Assembly (NCBI GenBank): GCA_027886175.1
Contig: JAJNNQ010000026.1
Coordinates: 29,530,001-29,594,000 of the forward strand
From: Phylloscopus collybita
Taxonomy: Eukaryota; Chordata; Aves; Passeriformes; Phylloscopidae
Direction of reading: 5' to 3'
DNA: 64,000 nucleotides
Numbering within the stretch: position 1 is the first letter of the stretch; each line of letters opens with the position of its first letter. Below the pieces are notes generated by a model. That model worked only from the letters and a program-made list of their open reading frames with translations, searched no databases and was not told where the DNA came from. Shown here piece after piece: positions 24,901 through 38,500 of the stretch. Both the position numbers and the translations under genes were made by a program.

Positions 24901-25670
24901 TCCTTATTTTTTTATATGATTCTTAGAAACAAGATTAAAAAAGTAATGTATGCTACTGGGCACATTACAGCAGTTGAAAAACCTCTTAATGTTTCTGCGT
25001 GTAGACACTGATTATGGCTAACAAAAGTTTAGAGACAGAGCCTGGGGCTGATCCTAAACACTTACAAGATCTATTTGATGTGAGTCGTCCCACTGAAATC
25101 AAGATGACAGCTGATAATGAATATTTCATATTGTCATCTACCAATGTTTTTTAGCTGTAAAAGCTTTCCATATTGAGCAGTGTGCTAGTTCTGAGGTACT
25201 TTTATGAATGCAACACCGATCCTAGCTGGATCTTGTGCAGGAAGTGAAACTAGAGTGTTGGAATTTAAGAGAAGAAGTTGTTACTGTCTGAGTCACATTC
25301 TGAGTTATATCCACTAGAAAACATTATTAGATGAAGAAATTTCTGTACATGCCTTCTCTTCCTGATCACTGGACAATGCCTAAAATTATGTTGACATGAC
25401 TGCTTCAACCTATTGATAGATATTGAAAAAAACCCAAAGCAATAAAATTCTATGTTCCAGACATGGGTTGATATTATTTAATGATCTATATCAAATAAGG
25501 ATCCAATGTGAAATGTCCGAGTCATAGAATCTTACACTGAGACAAAGGCTCGCTTCAGTTACTTCCCTGAGACCACAGGCCAAGACTGAACACCTGAAAA
25601 ACTTTTGATTATTTTTTGAAGAACTTCTGCTTGGGTTTAATAAGGCAAAATGAAGATTTGGGCATTTAAA
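24901..25670. other. Unique AT-rich DNA
   Basis: Nothing was recognised except a short 'gagtcatagaatcttacact' at 25520-25540. It resembles the reversed CR1 tail but has no body after it. Confidence 0.5.
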
Positions 25671-26212
25671 ATCACAGAACCACAGAATCACTAGGTTGGA
25701 AGAGACCTTCAAGATCATTGAATCCAACACACACCCTAACACTTCAACTAAACCATGGCACCATGTGCCACATCTAGTCTTTTTTAAACACATCCAGGGA
25801 TGGTGACTCCACCACCTCCCAGGGCAGACCATTCCAGTACTTTATCACTCTTTCCATAAAAACTCTTTCCTAATATCCAACCTATATTTCCCTTGGTGCA
25901 ACTCAAGACTGTGTCCTCTTGTTTTGTCTGTTGCCTGGAGAAAAAGACCAACCCCCACCTGACTAGAGCCACCTTTCAGGAAGCTGTAGAGAGTGATAAG
26001 GTCACCTCTGAGTCTCCTTTTCTCCAGGCTAAACAGCTCCAGCTCCCTCAGCCATTCCTCATAGGGTTTGTGCTCCAAGCCCCTCACCAGCCTCGTTGCC
26101 TCCTCTGGACGCACTCAACATCCTTCCTAAATTGAGTGGCCCAGAACTGAATACAGCACCTGAGGTGTGGCCTCACCAGTGTCAAGTACAGAGGAAGAAT
26201 GACCTCCCTTTA
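25671..26212 (-). mobile_element. CR1 LINE, 3' half (3' UTR plus ORF2 C-terminal relic)
   Basis: It begins on the plus strand with the reversed tail ATCACAGAACCACAGAATCA and 'ctaggttggaagagacctt'. It continues 'gggatggtgactccaccac', 'taatatccaacctatatttc', 'agtctccttttctccaggct', 'cctcagccattcctcatagg' and 'ggcccagaactgaatacagc'. Minus-strand translation at 25845-26114 shows CR1 ORF2 C-terminal residues such as [20 protein letters not shown] and [10 protein letters not shown]. It stops abruptly at about 26212, so it is 5'-truncated. It looks younger than the CR1 relics at 23.9-24.9 kb. Confidence 0.93.
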
Positions 26213-26914
26213 AAGAGTGGAATTCAGGCACTGATTGTGGAGATCCATTTTTCCCCTTCTTCACACTTGAGTGTGTGATAATTTTAAGGATCATTTTAAC
26301 GATAATTTTTAATAGCAGAAACAGTACCCTGGGATTCCACACTTTCTACAGACACTAGCCCTTTAGAAAATTTTCCTCTGCCTCTAACATTGAAGAGTCT
26401 AGTGGTTACTGAGCAAGCAAATCATGATATCCTGTCTTGGTTCCATAACCCAAGACATATCCCTTTATTAACGTAGGGAGAGGAAGATACACTGAATGAT
26501 ATGTATTTTAAATTCTTTTTCCTTTTTCATTGATGACAGCTGATAAAAGTACTCTTTTTCTAATTTTTACCCTGTTTTTACCTGTTCATGTCTTTTGCTA
26601 TGTTAAGTCCTAGAGAACAGGACCACAACAGCATGATCTTCTGTCTTATGTTGTTCCTATTATAACTTTAATTGTATAGGTCTGTGTAACTGACCTCTGT
26701 ATTGCATTGCAATACATTGCAAATTGCAACTTAAGTCGTTGTTATGCTTCCCAATTATATGCTGGAAATCAGTTCTCATACTTTAAGAAAAATGCTTCCA
26801 GGACAACACCACTGTCATGCTCACAGGAGGGCTGGACATATTGTCATTTGTTACACTAAAATTTTAATATTTGTCTAAAAGACAAGGGTATCAGTCCAGT
26901 CATACCAGGAAATT
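26213..26914. other. Spacer between two CR1 segments, nothing recognised
   Basis: About 700 bases with no match to the CR1 region that would be expected between the flanking segments. No gene was seen. Confidence 0.5.
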
Positions 26915-27900
26915 ATGTGATTGCACACACCATATGTCTGCACTCAAGATGATCAGTTCCATAACCTTCCCAGGCACTGAGGGTAGGCTGACTGCCTGTA
27001 GCCTGTAGTTCCCTAGATCCTCCTTCCAATTCTTTTTGTTGATGGACATCATATTTTCTAATCTCCAGTCAACTTGGACCTCCCTGCTTAGTTAGGAGTG
27101 CTGACAAATATTTGGAAGTGGCTTGGGGAGCACTTCCACCCTCAGTACCCTTGGGTGGATCCCATCTGACCCCACAGACTTACTTGTGTCAAAAGAGCAG
27201 CTCACTAACCTTTTGCCTTCTGATGTGGGGGATTAATTCTGTTCCTCATCCCTGTTTTCCAGCTTAGGAGGCTGATTGAGACTACTGGTCTTACTATTAT
27301 AGACTGAGGCACAAAAAACATTAAGTACTATTGCATCTTCCTCATCCTTTGTCACTCTGTCTCCCTCTGCATCCAGTAAAGGATGGAGTTTCTCCTTAGC
27401 CCTCCTTTTCTTGCTAATGTATTTAGAGAAACATTTGTATTGTCTTTTATGGAAGAGCCAGATAAGTTCTATTTGGGCATTGGTCCTTCTAAATATTTTC
27501 TCCCTGCATAACCTCACAATATCCTTCTGAGCTGCCTGCTCCTTCTTCCAAAGATCCTAAATTCTCTTTTTTCTCCACAAGTTCCAGCCAAAGCTCTCTG
27601 TTCAGCCAGGCTGGTGTATTCCACTGACTCGTCTTTTGGGATGTGGCATTGACCTGTTCTTCCCCCTTCAGGATCTTCTTCTTGAAGAATATCCAGCCTT
27701 CCTGCACTCCTTTTCCCTTCAGGACTGTCTTCCAGTGGCTCTTTTGGCCAGGTTCCTAAACAAGCCAAAGGTTGCCCTTCAGAAGGTCCAAGGTGGCAGT
27801 TCTGCTGACTCCCCTTCTTACTTCTCTGAGAACTGAGAAGTCTATCATTCTATGAATAGTATGCCGAAGATTTCCCCTGTCCATCCAAGATCACCACATA
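26915..27900 (-). mobile_element. CR1 LINE, ORF2 internal segment (linker and start of reverse transcriptase)
   Basis: Minus-strand translation shows the stretch between the endonuclease and reverse transcriptase domains of CR1 ORF2. One frame (27233-27517) has MRLCREKIFRRTNAQIELI, then KKRRAKEKLHPLLDAEG and VTKDEEDA. Another (27489-27707) has QEGWIFFKKKILKGEEQ and PAWLNRELWLELVEKKE. Towards the left, 'cataaccttcccaggcactg' and 'gcctgtagttccctagatcc' are the reversed start of the RT domain. Frames are shifted several times, so the copy is a pseudogene. Neither the 3' end nor the catalytic FADD part is present here. Confidence 0.92.
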
Positions 27901-28093
27901 GGACTAAGAAGTTGCTGCTTGATTTTAGAGAGAGTGAGTTGTTATGCTTCTCTGTTCTTTGATGGGGTCCTCAATAACACCTGTTTGGTCAGGTGCCTAG
28001 GAGCTTCAAGGCTGGTAAGGAAGGGAGTAATTGGCCTGGCACACAGGAATCTTCAAGAATCTTGAGACAGGTACCGAGTAGAGGTAGAAATAC

Positions 28094-28115
28094 CTTTTAT
28101 TTTATTTTATTTTTC
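28094..28115. repeat. (TTTTA)n microsatellite
   Basis: About four tandem TTTTA units. Confidence 0.85.
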
Positions 28116-28828
28116 TACTTGGTTTACAAGATCTTCAGCCCTAATAGTGACAGAACAGGAAATAGAGAGTGACCCACTTGGTCACAGAGAATGGCTGCTT
28201 GCCTTGTAAACTAGTGTAAGTTATACTAACCACATTACCAGATGTGTGGAGCAGGGAAATAGTAGTCACATATGGACTCTCCTTGGATCCTAGGGTTGAT
28301 GAAAAGAATTTTCTTCAGGCAGAAGACATAGCAAATTACTATCCCAAGCTCTTTGGCAGGAGGAATCTTATGCTTAAGATGATTTCTTCTTACTCATTTG
28401 GATTAGATTGAGATTTTTTTATACTTTTCAGATAGTAGAATTTGCTTCTTTGTAATTTTCTTCATTGGCTTGCAATTTGATATGATTGAATTTACTATGT
28501 GTGCTCTGCTTTAAATGCATTGGGTATTTGTTCTTGGTTGTCTTTCTTCTGTCTGTAACAGGTTTTATTTTTTTTCCAAAAATCAGACTATCAAAAGACG
28601 ACACTATCTTGTCTTGTACCACTGGATATTGTGGGTTGATAGTTGCTGCTTACTTCTTAATATGAAATAATTAGTCAGAGCCATAAATAATATAAATAAA
28701 GATTTTGCCAGTAAATTTGGCAAGACATTTGGATATCTTCTCATTTTACAGTACACTGGGGCATAAATTAAATTTTGTAGTGCTTGTAAATAAAAGATAG
28801 CAAGCTAACAGTGCATGCAGTAAAGTGT

Positions 28829-28833
<5 letters not shown>

Positions 28834-28860
<27 letters not shown>

Positions 28861-28866
28861 GTTTTG
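28834..28866. repeat. (GTTTT)n microsatellite
   Basis: A T run followed by five to six tandem GTTTT units, then a degenerate G/T-rich tail to about 28900. Confidence 0.9.
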
Positions 28867-29859
28867 GGTTTGCTTGTTGTTGGTGTTGTTTTTTTTTTCC
28901 CTGAAAGAATAAATATGTGATCATCTTCATTGGAATCTGAAATTTATTTGGAAACTTACTTACTGAAAAAGTTGTAATGTCTGGATTAGCTGTTATTTCT
29001 TAAAAAAATAACAAAACAAAAACCAAACCAACCATGTGAAGAGTTTAAAGACTGTTGGGACAAGATGGTAGAAGAACAAGATTAAGAATAGTAGTGGACA
29101 TTGTTTTTTGTCTAATTCACTAATCTCTAAAGTGATCCAAGTATCTCATGAGAGACTCAGTACATTATCATAATATTTTTACTACCTTCACTGAATGAGA
29201 AAATCTGACAAAATTTCTTACATAAATCACATTTACGTCTGAAAATATAAAATTTGCTCCTTCAACATTTGTGTTGAAAATACTGGAAGGATTATGTGTG
29301 AAGGAGAACTTCAGACTTCTGCGATTTCAGCAGTTATTTAACAGTGTTGTGTACTTTATCCTGTCTTTGACTCCTGCTAAGAAGATGTGCATTTGATTTG
29401 TTCCTATTAGGCTCATGAACAGTATAGGAAAAATGTCAAATTTACAACAATAAAATTCATTTAGTTGGTACACAATCATTCATCTTAATTATGTCTGACA
29501 CATTCACCATTATAAAATCAGTTTACCAGAAGAAGTGAAACTCACATTCTGTCTCCTTTAGGAATCCTTCATTGAAGGAGACTAGTTATTTCAGTCATCT
29601 GAGGAAGCTAATAGTGGAGTCGAAGCATCAAAAAAAAAAAAAGAGTATTCATCAAGGGCAGGGAAATACTACACTGTCATGCATGATAACCATAATTTCT
29701 AACCAAACTTCTTTTTTGGAGGGTAGTTGTTATGATCTGGTTTAAACCTAGAAGAGCAAAGAAAATTAAGTCTGTGTATAAAATGGAAAGAACTCCAAAG
29801 ATTCAAAATATACACAAAAAAAGTGATTAAAATCAATCAAGGTTAGATCTTGGTGCTAA

Positions 29860-30610
29860 AAAATTGATGTATTTTATTTAATAGTAAAAGAGGCAGAGAG
29901 AAAGAAAAAAATAAAGAGAAGAAAAGAAATAGAAGTGTGCATGGGGGTGGGGGGACAGGAGAGAGTGACAGGGGTTAGGTGGAAGCATATCACCCATCTG
30001 AGGGTCCCAGCGATGTCTCCTTGGTCCCCTCCATCTGATCTTGGTGCTGAGGGTCCCCTGTGGCCGTCTTGCAGTGCCACGCTGCCACACACTGCTACCA
30101 CAGGCTGAAGAGGAGAGAATTCCACGGGTTAATGCACGCTTTGGAAAGGTGGGAAGGCCCAGGTGCCTCCCTTGCAGGGGGCCCTTGCAACACTCATTAT
30201 TGCATCATCTTGGGTGTCTCCTGCAGGATCTGGGGACCCCTTTGGGGGTCCCTTGATGGGCCATGACACCCCTCTGCTGTGGATAAGCTTTTCCTGGGTG
30301 AAGGGCCCTCAGCTGGGCTCCTTGGCACATGGAGGATGGATGGGCGGCCACCGCCTCTGACCTGAGGTTTTTCCAACACACACCCAAAGCCTCTCTGCCC
30401 CCATCCTTTGGTGGAGGGTCTGTTCGAGCCTGGCAGCTGATAGACCAGGGAATGTCATCTCCTCCCTGAAGGTGCTAAACTTGTGCTTTCTGAATGTCCC
30501 CAGCCGTGAGTTTTCACTTTATCTTATCTTCATCAGGGAACGGTGTAAAGTCTCAGTCAGGAGGCCTATTCAGGACATGGTGGTATTCTCTGCAGCTTTT
30601 GTAATACAGT
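29860..30610 (-). mobile_element. GC-rich probable retroviral LTR
   Basis: A block much richer in G and C than its flanks. Read on the minus strand it ends in a T/C-rich stretch, then an AATAAA signal (plus-strand TTTATT at 29873-29878). This is the usual 3' layout of an avian ERV LTR. Short stem-like GC motifs ('tttgggggtccc', 'gggggcccttgc') lie in the middle. I could not find matching ends or a target duplication, so the limits are approximate and the class is unknown. All frames inside (29874-30387) are antisense or sense shadows of one another, with no domain. An unidentified GC-rich gene promoter is the main alternative, but no exon is visible near it. Confidence 0.5.
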
Positions 30611-31753
30611 TTTAAAAGTCCTTCATAAAAATGTTTAAGTCATAAACTATATTTGAGTCTCTGACAGTAGTAGACTATAGTATGTAAGATTTTGAAACAG
30701 GAGATATATAAAATTTAACAAAAAGCAAAGATTTATACCTTTTGCCTTCATTGAAATGAACACTAGCTTGTCAGTAAACTCAGTGAAAAACTCGGTTAGA
30801 TATTTATTTTTCTGAAGTATATTTTATTTATATTATGCAAGGAAAAAAAGATAATGAAACTACTAAAGAAAACTCCTCTAAGTATCTTGATCACCTTAAT
30901 AGAATACTAGTTATAACCAAATTAAGACACATTATCATATGCATAATATGAAAATAATAATTTTTTACCTTGACAAACAAATAATGAAATAAAACCATTA
31001 TTATTACAACCATCATTAATGTAGAATTGTCACATTTTAGCACACAATAAATATTTTTCTATTCACAAAAATAAAACTGCTAAGTCAGATGCCTTATCAG
31101 ATGAGGCACTAAATATGACCTCTGTCTTTCAAACAGTCTTTTCCCCTCAAAGATAATAATACAGGAGGATGGAAGATCTTAATTTTAAAATCTGACAATT
31201 TGTGGAGGATAGAAGATCTAATGCAAATTTGAATCTTAATAAATGCTGTAATACAGCTACATAGGTAGTATTTATAAACATTAGACTACAAAATCTCTGT
31301 AAATATATCACCTGCCTCAAAACATTTACAAGAAATCAACATTCAGAAGAGTACTAGAAATAAAAACTTCACTGGTGTTGTACTGTCCTCATTTCAGAGG
31401 TGATCATTATTAACTCTTCATCGTACAGAGACAAACTACAAGAAAAATATCTCCTGCTTTTGGGAGTCTTTCTCTGCTCAGCATTTCTGCAGAATAAAAG
31501 TTTCTTTTAACTAATTTATTCAGGGAGACAAGTGAAAATGATCTGTAAATGATTTTGGTTATTAAGAGATGGAGTAGTTCTGAAATGACAAAAAGTTGAA
31601 GCTCAATATGCCTCAGTATGCCATCAGTAGATTAACTATTTTTCATTCTGTCCTTTACCTCTATGCTTTTTGAGGCAAAGAACATCTGTTGACATGTAAA
31701 CAAAGCAGTTCCATAACTTGATTTAAGGAAAAAGGTTTGTAATAATATTCAGA

Positions 31754-31791
31754 ATGATGATGATGATGATGACGATGATGATGATGATGAT
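31754..31791. repeat. (GAT)n trinucleotide repeat
   Basis: About 12 tandem GAT units with one GAC interruption in the middle. It does not lie in a long reading frame. Confidence 0.95.
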
Positions 31792-32579
31792 ACAGCTAAG
31801 ACAGGCTCTGAAAAAATTCAGTGCCCTAATATAGACAACTGTAATGAGAGGATTGGGCTACATTTCAGTAACAATGCTGGCATAGTAGTTGCCAGTGAGC
31901 TCGTAACTGCTTCATTACCCATGCTTGACCCCTTGTGATGAATATGCTCAGCCATGACAGATTCAGATGGCAAGGGAACAAGCAAATTAATTACTTTCCC
32001 AAATTAAATTTTTCATCAGAATTGTAATGAAAAATAAAAAATGCCACTAGGGGTTGAAAATGCCCAAACTAAGTGCCAAATTCTGATCTACTGTCAATTG
32101 AATTGCTCCGGCTTCATAGTGAACTGAAATGTAAATGTTTCCTCAGGCATAGAGAAGTATATTTGACTTCCTTCACATATGATCATTCTAGTCAATAGCT
32201 CTAGTGTGATGCGCAAGACATTATTTCTAAGGATACTCTTACTTAATGAATACATACCTAGGCTTTCTTTTGTGAAGTCAAAATAGAGCTTCATTCAAGA
32301 AGTACCAAAACATTTAGATACATTTGAATTAATTTTACATTTTCATTTTAAAATGGCCTAACAAAACAGATATATTTTAAATACTCCTCAAATTAAATGA
32401 GACTTACATTTCACTGAAATAATAGTTTAATATTTTTCTTTCCATAAGTGGGTGACATGGTGTGCTTCAGTTCTTCTATCAAACTAAAAATGTCAACTAT
32501 TGCACCTGTTTCCAGTGGTCACTTAGTACTTTGAATGGCTAACAAACAAACTAACAGGAAGTAATCTTATCGTTAAGTT

Positions 32580-32690
32580 CATCAAGAAAATAAAAACAAG
32601 AACAAAAGCAAAACAAATTAAAAAATCCCAACAAACAAACAAAAAACCCATCAAACAAGAAAAACAACGAAAACCTGCAAACCAAACCAG
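32580..32690. repeat. A-rich low-complexity tract with CAAA motifs
   Basis: About 110 bases of A-rich sequence with irregular CAAA/AACAA motifs. It makes the phenylalanine-rich minus frame at 32523-32795 look like a membrane protein. Confidence 0.8.
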
Positions 32691-35289
32691 CATATAACAG
32701 ATAATCTGAAAATTTGTTGTAAGAATTTGTCTTATTTGAAACAGTAACTTTAAGAAGCTATGGACAGGCAAGATTGAGGTTTTAGGACAAATCACTGAAC
32801 TACAGTAATCTGAAGGTGAAATTTGCAGTGGTTGTATCTAAACTGTTGAAATCTAAAATATTATCAAGCCAAATCTAAAAGTGTACTCCAGTCATGTTCT
32901 GATGGTGTCTAATCATGTTCTGACCCTGCATTTGGAATTCATAAACTGCATTTCATCTTCTTCTTTTATATGGGCAAACCTCAGTTCCTATGAAAGGAAA
33001 AGTCTGATGGAAAGGCTGTTCTGGTATATCCAGCTTACCCCCAAAATAAATAACCAGGCAAGTAATAGAGGAAAACAGCACTGCAGATATTAAGTTTAAC
33101 TTTCTTCATGAGCATCACACAGATGCTGGACAATTACTTTAGATTACTTCAGCGACACTAAAGCTAAGTGGGATGTATTACATATAGGTCTTTTCTTTGT
33201 ACCCAGCTCAAGATACAGGAAGTAAAATCTTTCCTTCACCTATTTCAGATTCGGTTTCCCAACCCTATACTATCTTACATCTTTATATGACCACCTATGT
33301 GAGATAAAGTGCATTTAATTGCATTAATATAGTACGTGGAAGAATCAGGTTTCAATCTTGATAAAGACATTGGTACACAACAGTTCTAAGAGTGGTTAAC
33401 CAAATGTAAGCAAATACTAACAAATTTTAGATTTTGAATTACGACATAGCCCACCAAAATTTTCATCTTCAAAATGTAAGTTTCTATTAGCAAGAAATTC
33501 AACAACACACTAGACAGCTGAATTCTTGTTCTGTTATTTTGTTATTCTGCCAAGTTTTAATTACATGTGTAGCTCAAAACCTCCTAGAGAGGGTGTACTT
33601 CTTTCTAACAAATCAGAGGACACTTAACATATGCTACCCTATGTGTCAAGACTGGTTTCTTTTTTGTCCTTCTTCTGCTTGTAGAGTACAGCTTAACTTG
33701 ACTTAGCTCTCTAAAAGACTACAGCAAAACTGATCCAGAGTGATGGTCTGTGATTTACCTTGATATCAGAGGACGAAATGTGCATTTTTAAATGCACTAA
33801 TGATGATTCATTTACTTTTAGATTAATAATACCTTGCATATTGCAAGCTGTTAGACATTGGAAACCAACAGAATATCTATGAAACCATTCTCCACTAGAA
33901 AATAAAAACTTATAAATGTAACTTGGAGTCCCTAATCATTCAAATTATGTTTCTGCGCCGAGTGTCCTGAAGGTTCCAATAAGGTTCTGCTTCACCTATT
34001 AATCTCATGCTATGTATTAAATTTTGTTTAGTTGTAGCTCTTTTGCAGTTTGCTCGCTGCAGTTATGGTATTAGGAATATTTCTTTCTTCATATGTAGAA
34101 AATGTAATCTACAAATACAAGTGCAGTTCCTGGGAGAAAAGGTTTGAAAAGACGTGCAATGCCATACAGTTGTGTAAAGCTAATCCATACTAGGGAATTT
34201 GGTAGATGAAGAACAGAAGTAGTTATTCTTTGCACAAATATAGAATAGTGGGAGAAATCAGCATGGCTTTGGAAAATTATTTCTTTCCTCACATACCTTG
34301 TGAGGAAAGAAGTCAACAAGTTTGTGAATAGGGGTCAATGCCACTGAAATGTATTGTTAGCTTACCAAAAGTCTTTTGATGGGGAAATAGAAAAACTTTT
34401 GATGAAAATAGAAGTTTTTGCTTGATTAAGAGATAGAAAATAGAACGTAAAGATAAATGATCAATTTTCATAGTGGTTGGAGTTCACAGGGGAGATGCCC
34501 ACAAAACTGGGCCGGATATGCTGATGTGACCTTTGACAACAGTGAAATGACAAATTTTTCTGAAGTTATTGTGTTATTCATTTTAGCAAGCACAAAGACA
34601 GTCTGTGAATAATCATGAAAAGTTCTTACTATACTGGTGGGCAATAAATCCATTAAACCAAAATATAGAAATAAATAAACATATCACATTGCAGTATGTG
34701 TTCTGAGCTGATCATTATGATTCAAATCTGGGGTTTAAGGTAAATTATTCCATATGAATATCTGCTCAGTATTTAGTAGCAGTAGATAACAAGCAGATGA
34801 TTATGCTTCCAAAAATTGTTTGAAAGTAATAGACAACTACTATATTAGACTGTAAAGAATTTGGTCACTACATGAATGTATATACTGGATTTCTAAATTT
34901 CAAAAAAGCGCATTAAAATGGAAAGCTTCATAAAAACAGAAATAAAGGCAGTGCATTGAATCAGTCTGAGAAGAAATGACTAAGCCACAGCTAAATAAAT
35001 TTGGATTCTTTATTATGAGTAAAATATGTGCAAACGAGAACCTGACAGAGGCTTATAGGGTTAAGAGGGGCGTGAAAATTATGGGCAAGGGGGCAAGAAC
35101 AATAGGGATTGATTTTCCATTATTTTTTCCAGCACAAGATTGAAGGCACATTAGAACAAGCCAGGAGGAGACTGGTTGAAAACAGAAGGACGTGATGCTT
35201 CAAGCAATGGGTTGTCAACTTGTCTTTACTCTAGGAAACTGTACCTGTTAAAATTTTAACAAGTTTGACAGAGACTGACTATTAGTGGA

Positions 35290-35590
35290 AGAAAAATTGC
35301 AGAACCTGTAAGTTTGGGAAGAATCCCTGGTATTATCTAGTTTAACATCCTTGTTCAATCATGGCCAGCTACCTTAGGTTGCTCAGGACTATATCTCCAC
35401 TGATGAAGCCTCTACAACTTGTTTGGGAAATCTGATCATAGTATTTTCTTATGCTTAAATGGAATTACCTGTATTTCTATATGTCACCACTGTGTGCTGT
35501 CACTGAACAACTCTGGATACAGTCTGGATGCATCTTTTTTACCTCCTCCCATGATGTATTTACACATATTGATAAGAAGATATACAAATG
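35290..35590 (-). mobile_element. Old CR1 3' region
   Basis: Antisense CR1 in the expected order: 'tagtttaacatccttgttca', 'ggccagctaccttaggttgc', 'aatggaattacctgtatttc', 'cactgaacaactctggatac', and 'atgatgtatttacacatatt' followed by 'gataag'. Divergence is high and the 3' tail is lost. The plus-strand frame at 35419-35646 overlaps it and is not a gene. Confidence 0.7.
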
Positions 35591-38500
35591 ACATGTGTCT
35601 TAGGACAATTGAGTACATGAGGGAACAGCCCACCACAGCAATATGACTTATGATACTGATGCATAATGGTCACATAATGCTAACAGGAAGTCAAAAGTTC
35701 ACTTAGCACTCTGCCCAAGAATTTCCATGCAGGCTACAGAACAAGCTTGATTCATTTTCCCAAACATCAATGTTAATGGACATTTTGAATGTTAGAGGAT
35801 ATTAGAGATATCAGGAAATCTAGCAAACATGATATTGATGGGAGAACTGTTCCTTTGTGAAGCAAAACCTAAAGGCCAGGCACAGTGTTTTGGGTATCTC
35901 AAATGTGATTAGACAACTATGTGTGGGCTGCCAAGTTGTTACAGATGAGTTCATCTGCAATTTATATGTTTTCTGGCATCAATCTTTGTATTTAATTATA
36001 CTTCTTTTATATTACACATTTTGCATATTGTAAAATAAAATATATACGTGTTAAAAAACATCCTGTTTATTATCTTGACTGTTGAAGAAACATGCTCATC
36101 AGTAACAGGAAACATACTGGAAAGACTTCTAAATTTTTTGGAGTAATATTTGCTTCTTTCTGGATAAAAATGTCCAGAAAAATAATTTGTGTTATTGTAA
36201 AGGTCTTTCTTCTATCTTAGACTGGCACAGAAGTTTCAACCTATATCTGTATGAGGTACAGAAGAAACAATTCAATAATTCAATACTTCTGTCACCAACA
36301 CAGACTTCAACAGTTATCAGTCAGATTCATGAAATGACAAACTCTGTCAGACTCACAGAATGACAAATTGTGCCACTGTGATGCCTATAGATCAGATTGC
36401 AATTTTCTTGTTTTTACAAATAAGAGTGACTTTTACTTCATCAAGGTAAGGACTGCTAGATTTGGTGTGTCATTACCACTAGTACTTTCTTTGTTTTTCT
36501 TTTATCTTCAAGTACATGTTTTCAATCCAGACATAAAAAATACCAACATTCCGCATATTTATTTTTCTTACTTTTCAAATATAACACATGAACGTAGTAC
36601 AATTTGTTAAGATCTCCAGGTACTCCTAACAACAGCAAGAATAATGCAAATAAAATACTAGTAATACATTAACATCATGTTTATTTAATTTCATCTTCTT
36701 CTACCTTACCTCAATATGTCTCTGCACATAAACTTTCATTTTTAGGAACTACAAAATAGTTTTATGCAGTGCTATATGGCCACAGTGTTGAACAGAAACA
36801 CTTAGTTTGCTGACAAATTAAAAATTCCATTCTATTTTGTAAAGAGTAATGTGGGCATCCTTTAATTCAATGCCAACTCCTGACTTTGTTTATATGCATT
36901 TACATTACACGTAGTTTACATTTTCTTGCTTTGAGTGAATTCATAAAATAGCTCAGACTAACCACAGATTATTTCAGTTACATTTGTTATTCTTTTTGTA
37001 ATGCAGTGAAAATATATAAGAACAAAAAAAGGAAAACAAACAAACAATCCTGCTCCATATGCTAAAGCGTAGAAATCTTGGTTTTGTTTGGATAGGTACA
37101 TACACGTTCTGACATTATTATACCACTGTGGAAGCTCAGTATAATCAATGAAGCAAGACTGGCATGTAATTGAAGGCTATAAACAGGACAGTGGGAAAGA
37201 GAAAAGGTTGTTTAGGCATAAACTGGATAATCTTAATCAAAGGAAAGCATAGACTGATTACAAGGAAACATTCCAGAATACAGGGCAACCTTTCAGATTG
37301 CAAAATAGCCCATATGGACCAGTGGCACATATTCTATATTTGAGCTTTTAAAAGCTAACTCGAACATAGAATTTTTAATACAAACTTTAAAGAGACCAGT
37401 AACATCAGAAAGATGGAGAAGATAATTAGAGGTCTGGTAAACTGGTACTCGGTTAGTTCCAATCCTGATACAATCCAAATGAAAACTATCCATAATGAGA
37501 CAGTACAATAAGAAAGGATATATAGGAGAGGAACCTCAGCTGTTATGTTACAGTGTCAAAAATTGCTATACCAATGAAAAACCATGTCCTGCAGAAAAAA
37601 ATCAAAGTCTTGATTTCAGTTTTTCCACTGCTATTCCATATATTAGCATATTCCATAATTGACACTGAAGTTAATGTGAAAAAAAGAAAAGAACTCCCCC
37701 TACACCCAAACAGAAACAAAGTCAAGTACTCATTGGTTTTTTATGTCTTCTGTCCTTCCTGAGACGTCTGAACAACAAAACATGCCTGCACTTCTTTTCT
37801 GTTGATTTCAGTGAACCGACTTTTGAGTTTAAAATTTGCTGCCCATCATTATTTAAATCCACTTATCATTACCATTTCAATCATATTAAAACAATCCTGT
37901 TGACTTCATATTTTGCTAGTATTTAGTGCAAGTTTCCTGGCATAGTGTAAGTAGGAGTGCGAATTCTATATTTAGAGTGCATTTCCTACATGAGTTCCCT
38001 CACTTCGTGTCACTATATTTATAAATTACTACTAATGAAAGTTTCCTTCTTTTGGGGAGGTCAAAATGTAAGAGTGCCATGCCACACCTTGTTTTACTTG
38101 AAAAGTATTTGATTTTTTTAGATAATATTATAACTTTATTTTCTTACCTCTAAATAAAAGAAAACCAAACTATTTTTTTATAATCATTAAATATGCTTTA
38201 CTTGAATTAAGTTGTTTCTGCCTATCATAAACCAGACCCAAGCAAAATGACAAGTGATAGGCAAATTATACCATTCAACAATTTAGTAAGAAGATTGTCA
38301 GTTATTTCACAAAGAAGAAATGGTGAATATGGTGTTAATTTGGAGATTATCACTCTTTCTTATTATCACACAGTCACATCTCTTGTTTCCAATTACTCAT
38401 TAGGCAAAAAATGTTCCCTGCTTAACTCAGTCTTTTGTTAGGATTCTGTGATCCAGCACTTGATTTTGAAATCTGTGGTCAAAAACAGGCTAATATCAAT

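Larger units (their letters stand above)
27901..29859. other. Unique AT-rich DNA with two pentanucleotide tracts
   Basis: Apart from (TTTTA)n at 28094-28115 and (GTTTT)n at 28834-28866, nothing was recognised. Confidence 0.55.
30611..35289. other. Unique AT-rich DNA, no gene seen
   Basis: In 4.7 kb the only features recognised are the (GAT)n repeat at 31754-31791 and an A-rich tract at 32580-32690. Frames up to 90 codons have no recognisable content. Confidence 0.55.
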
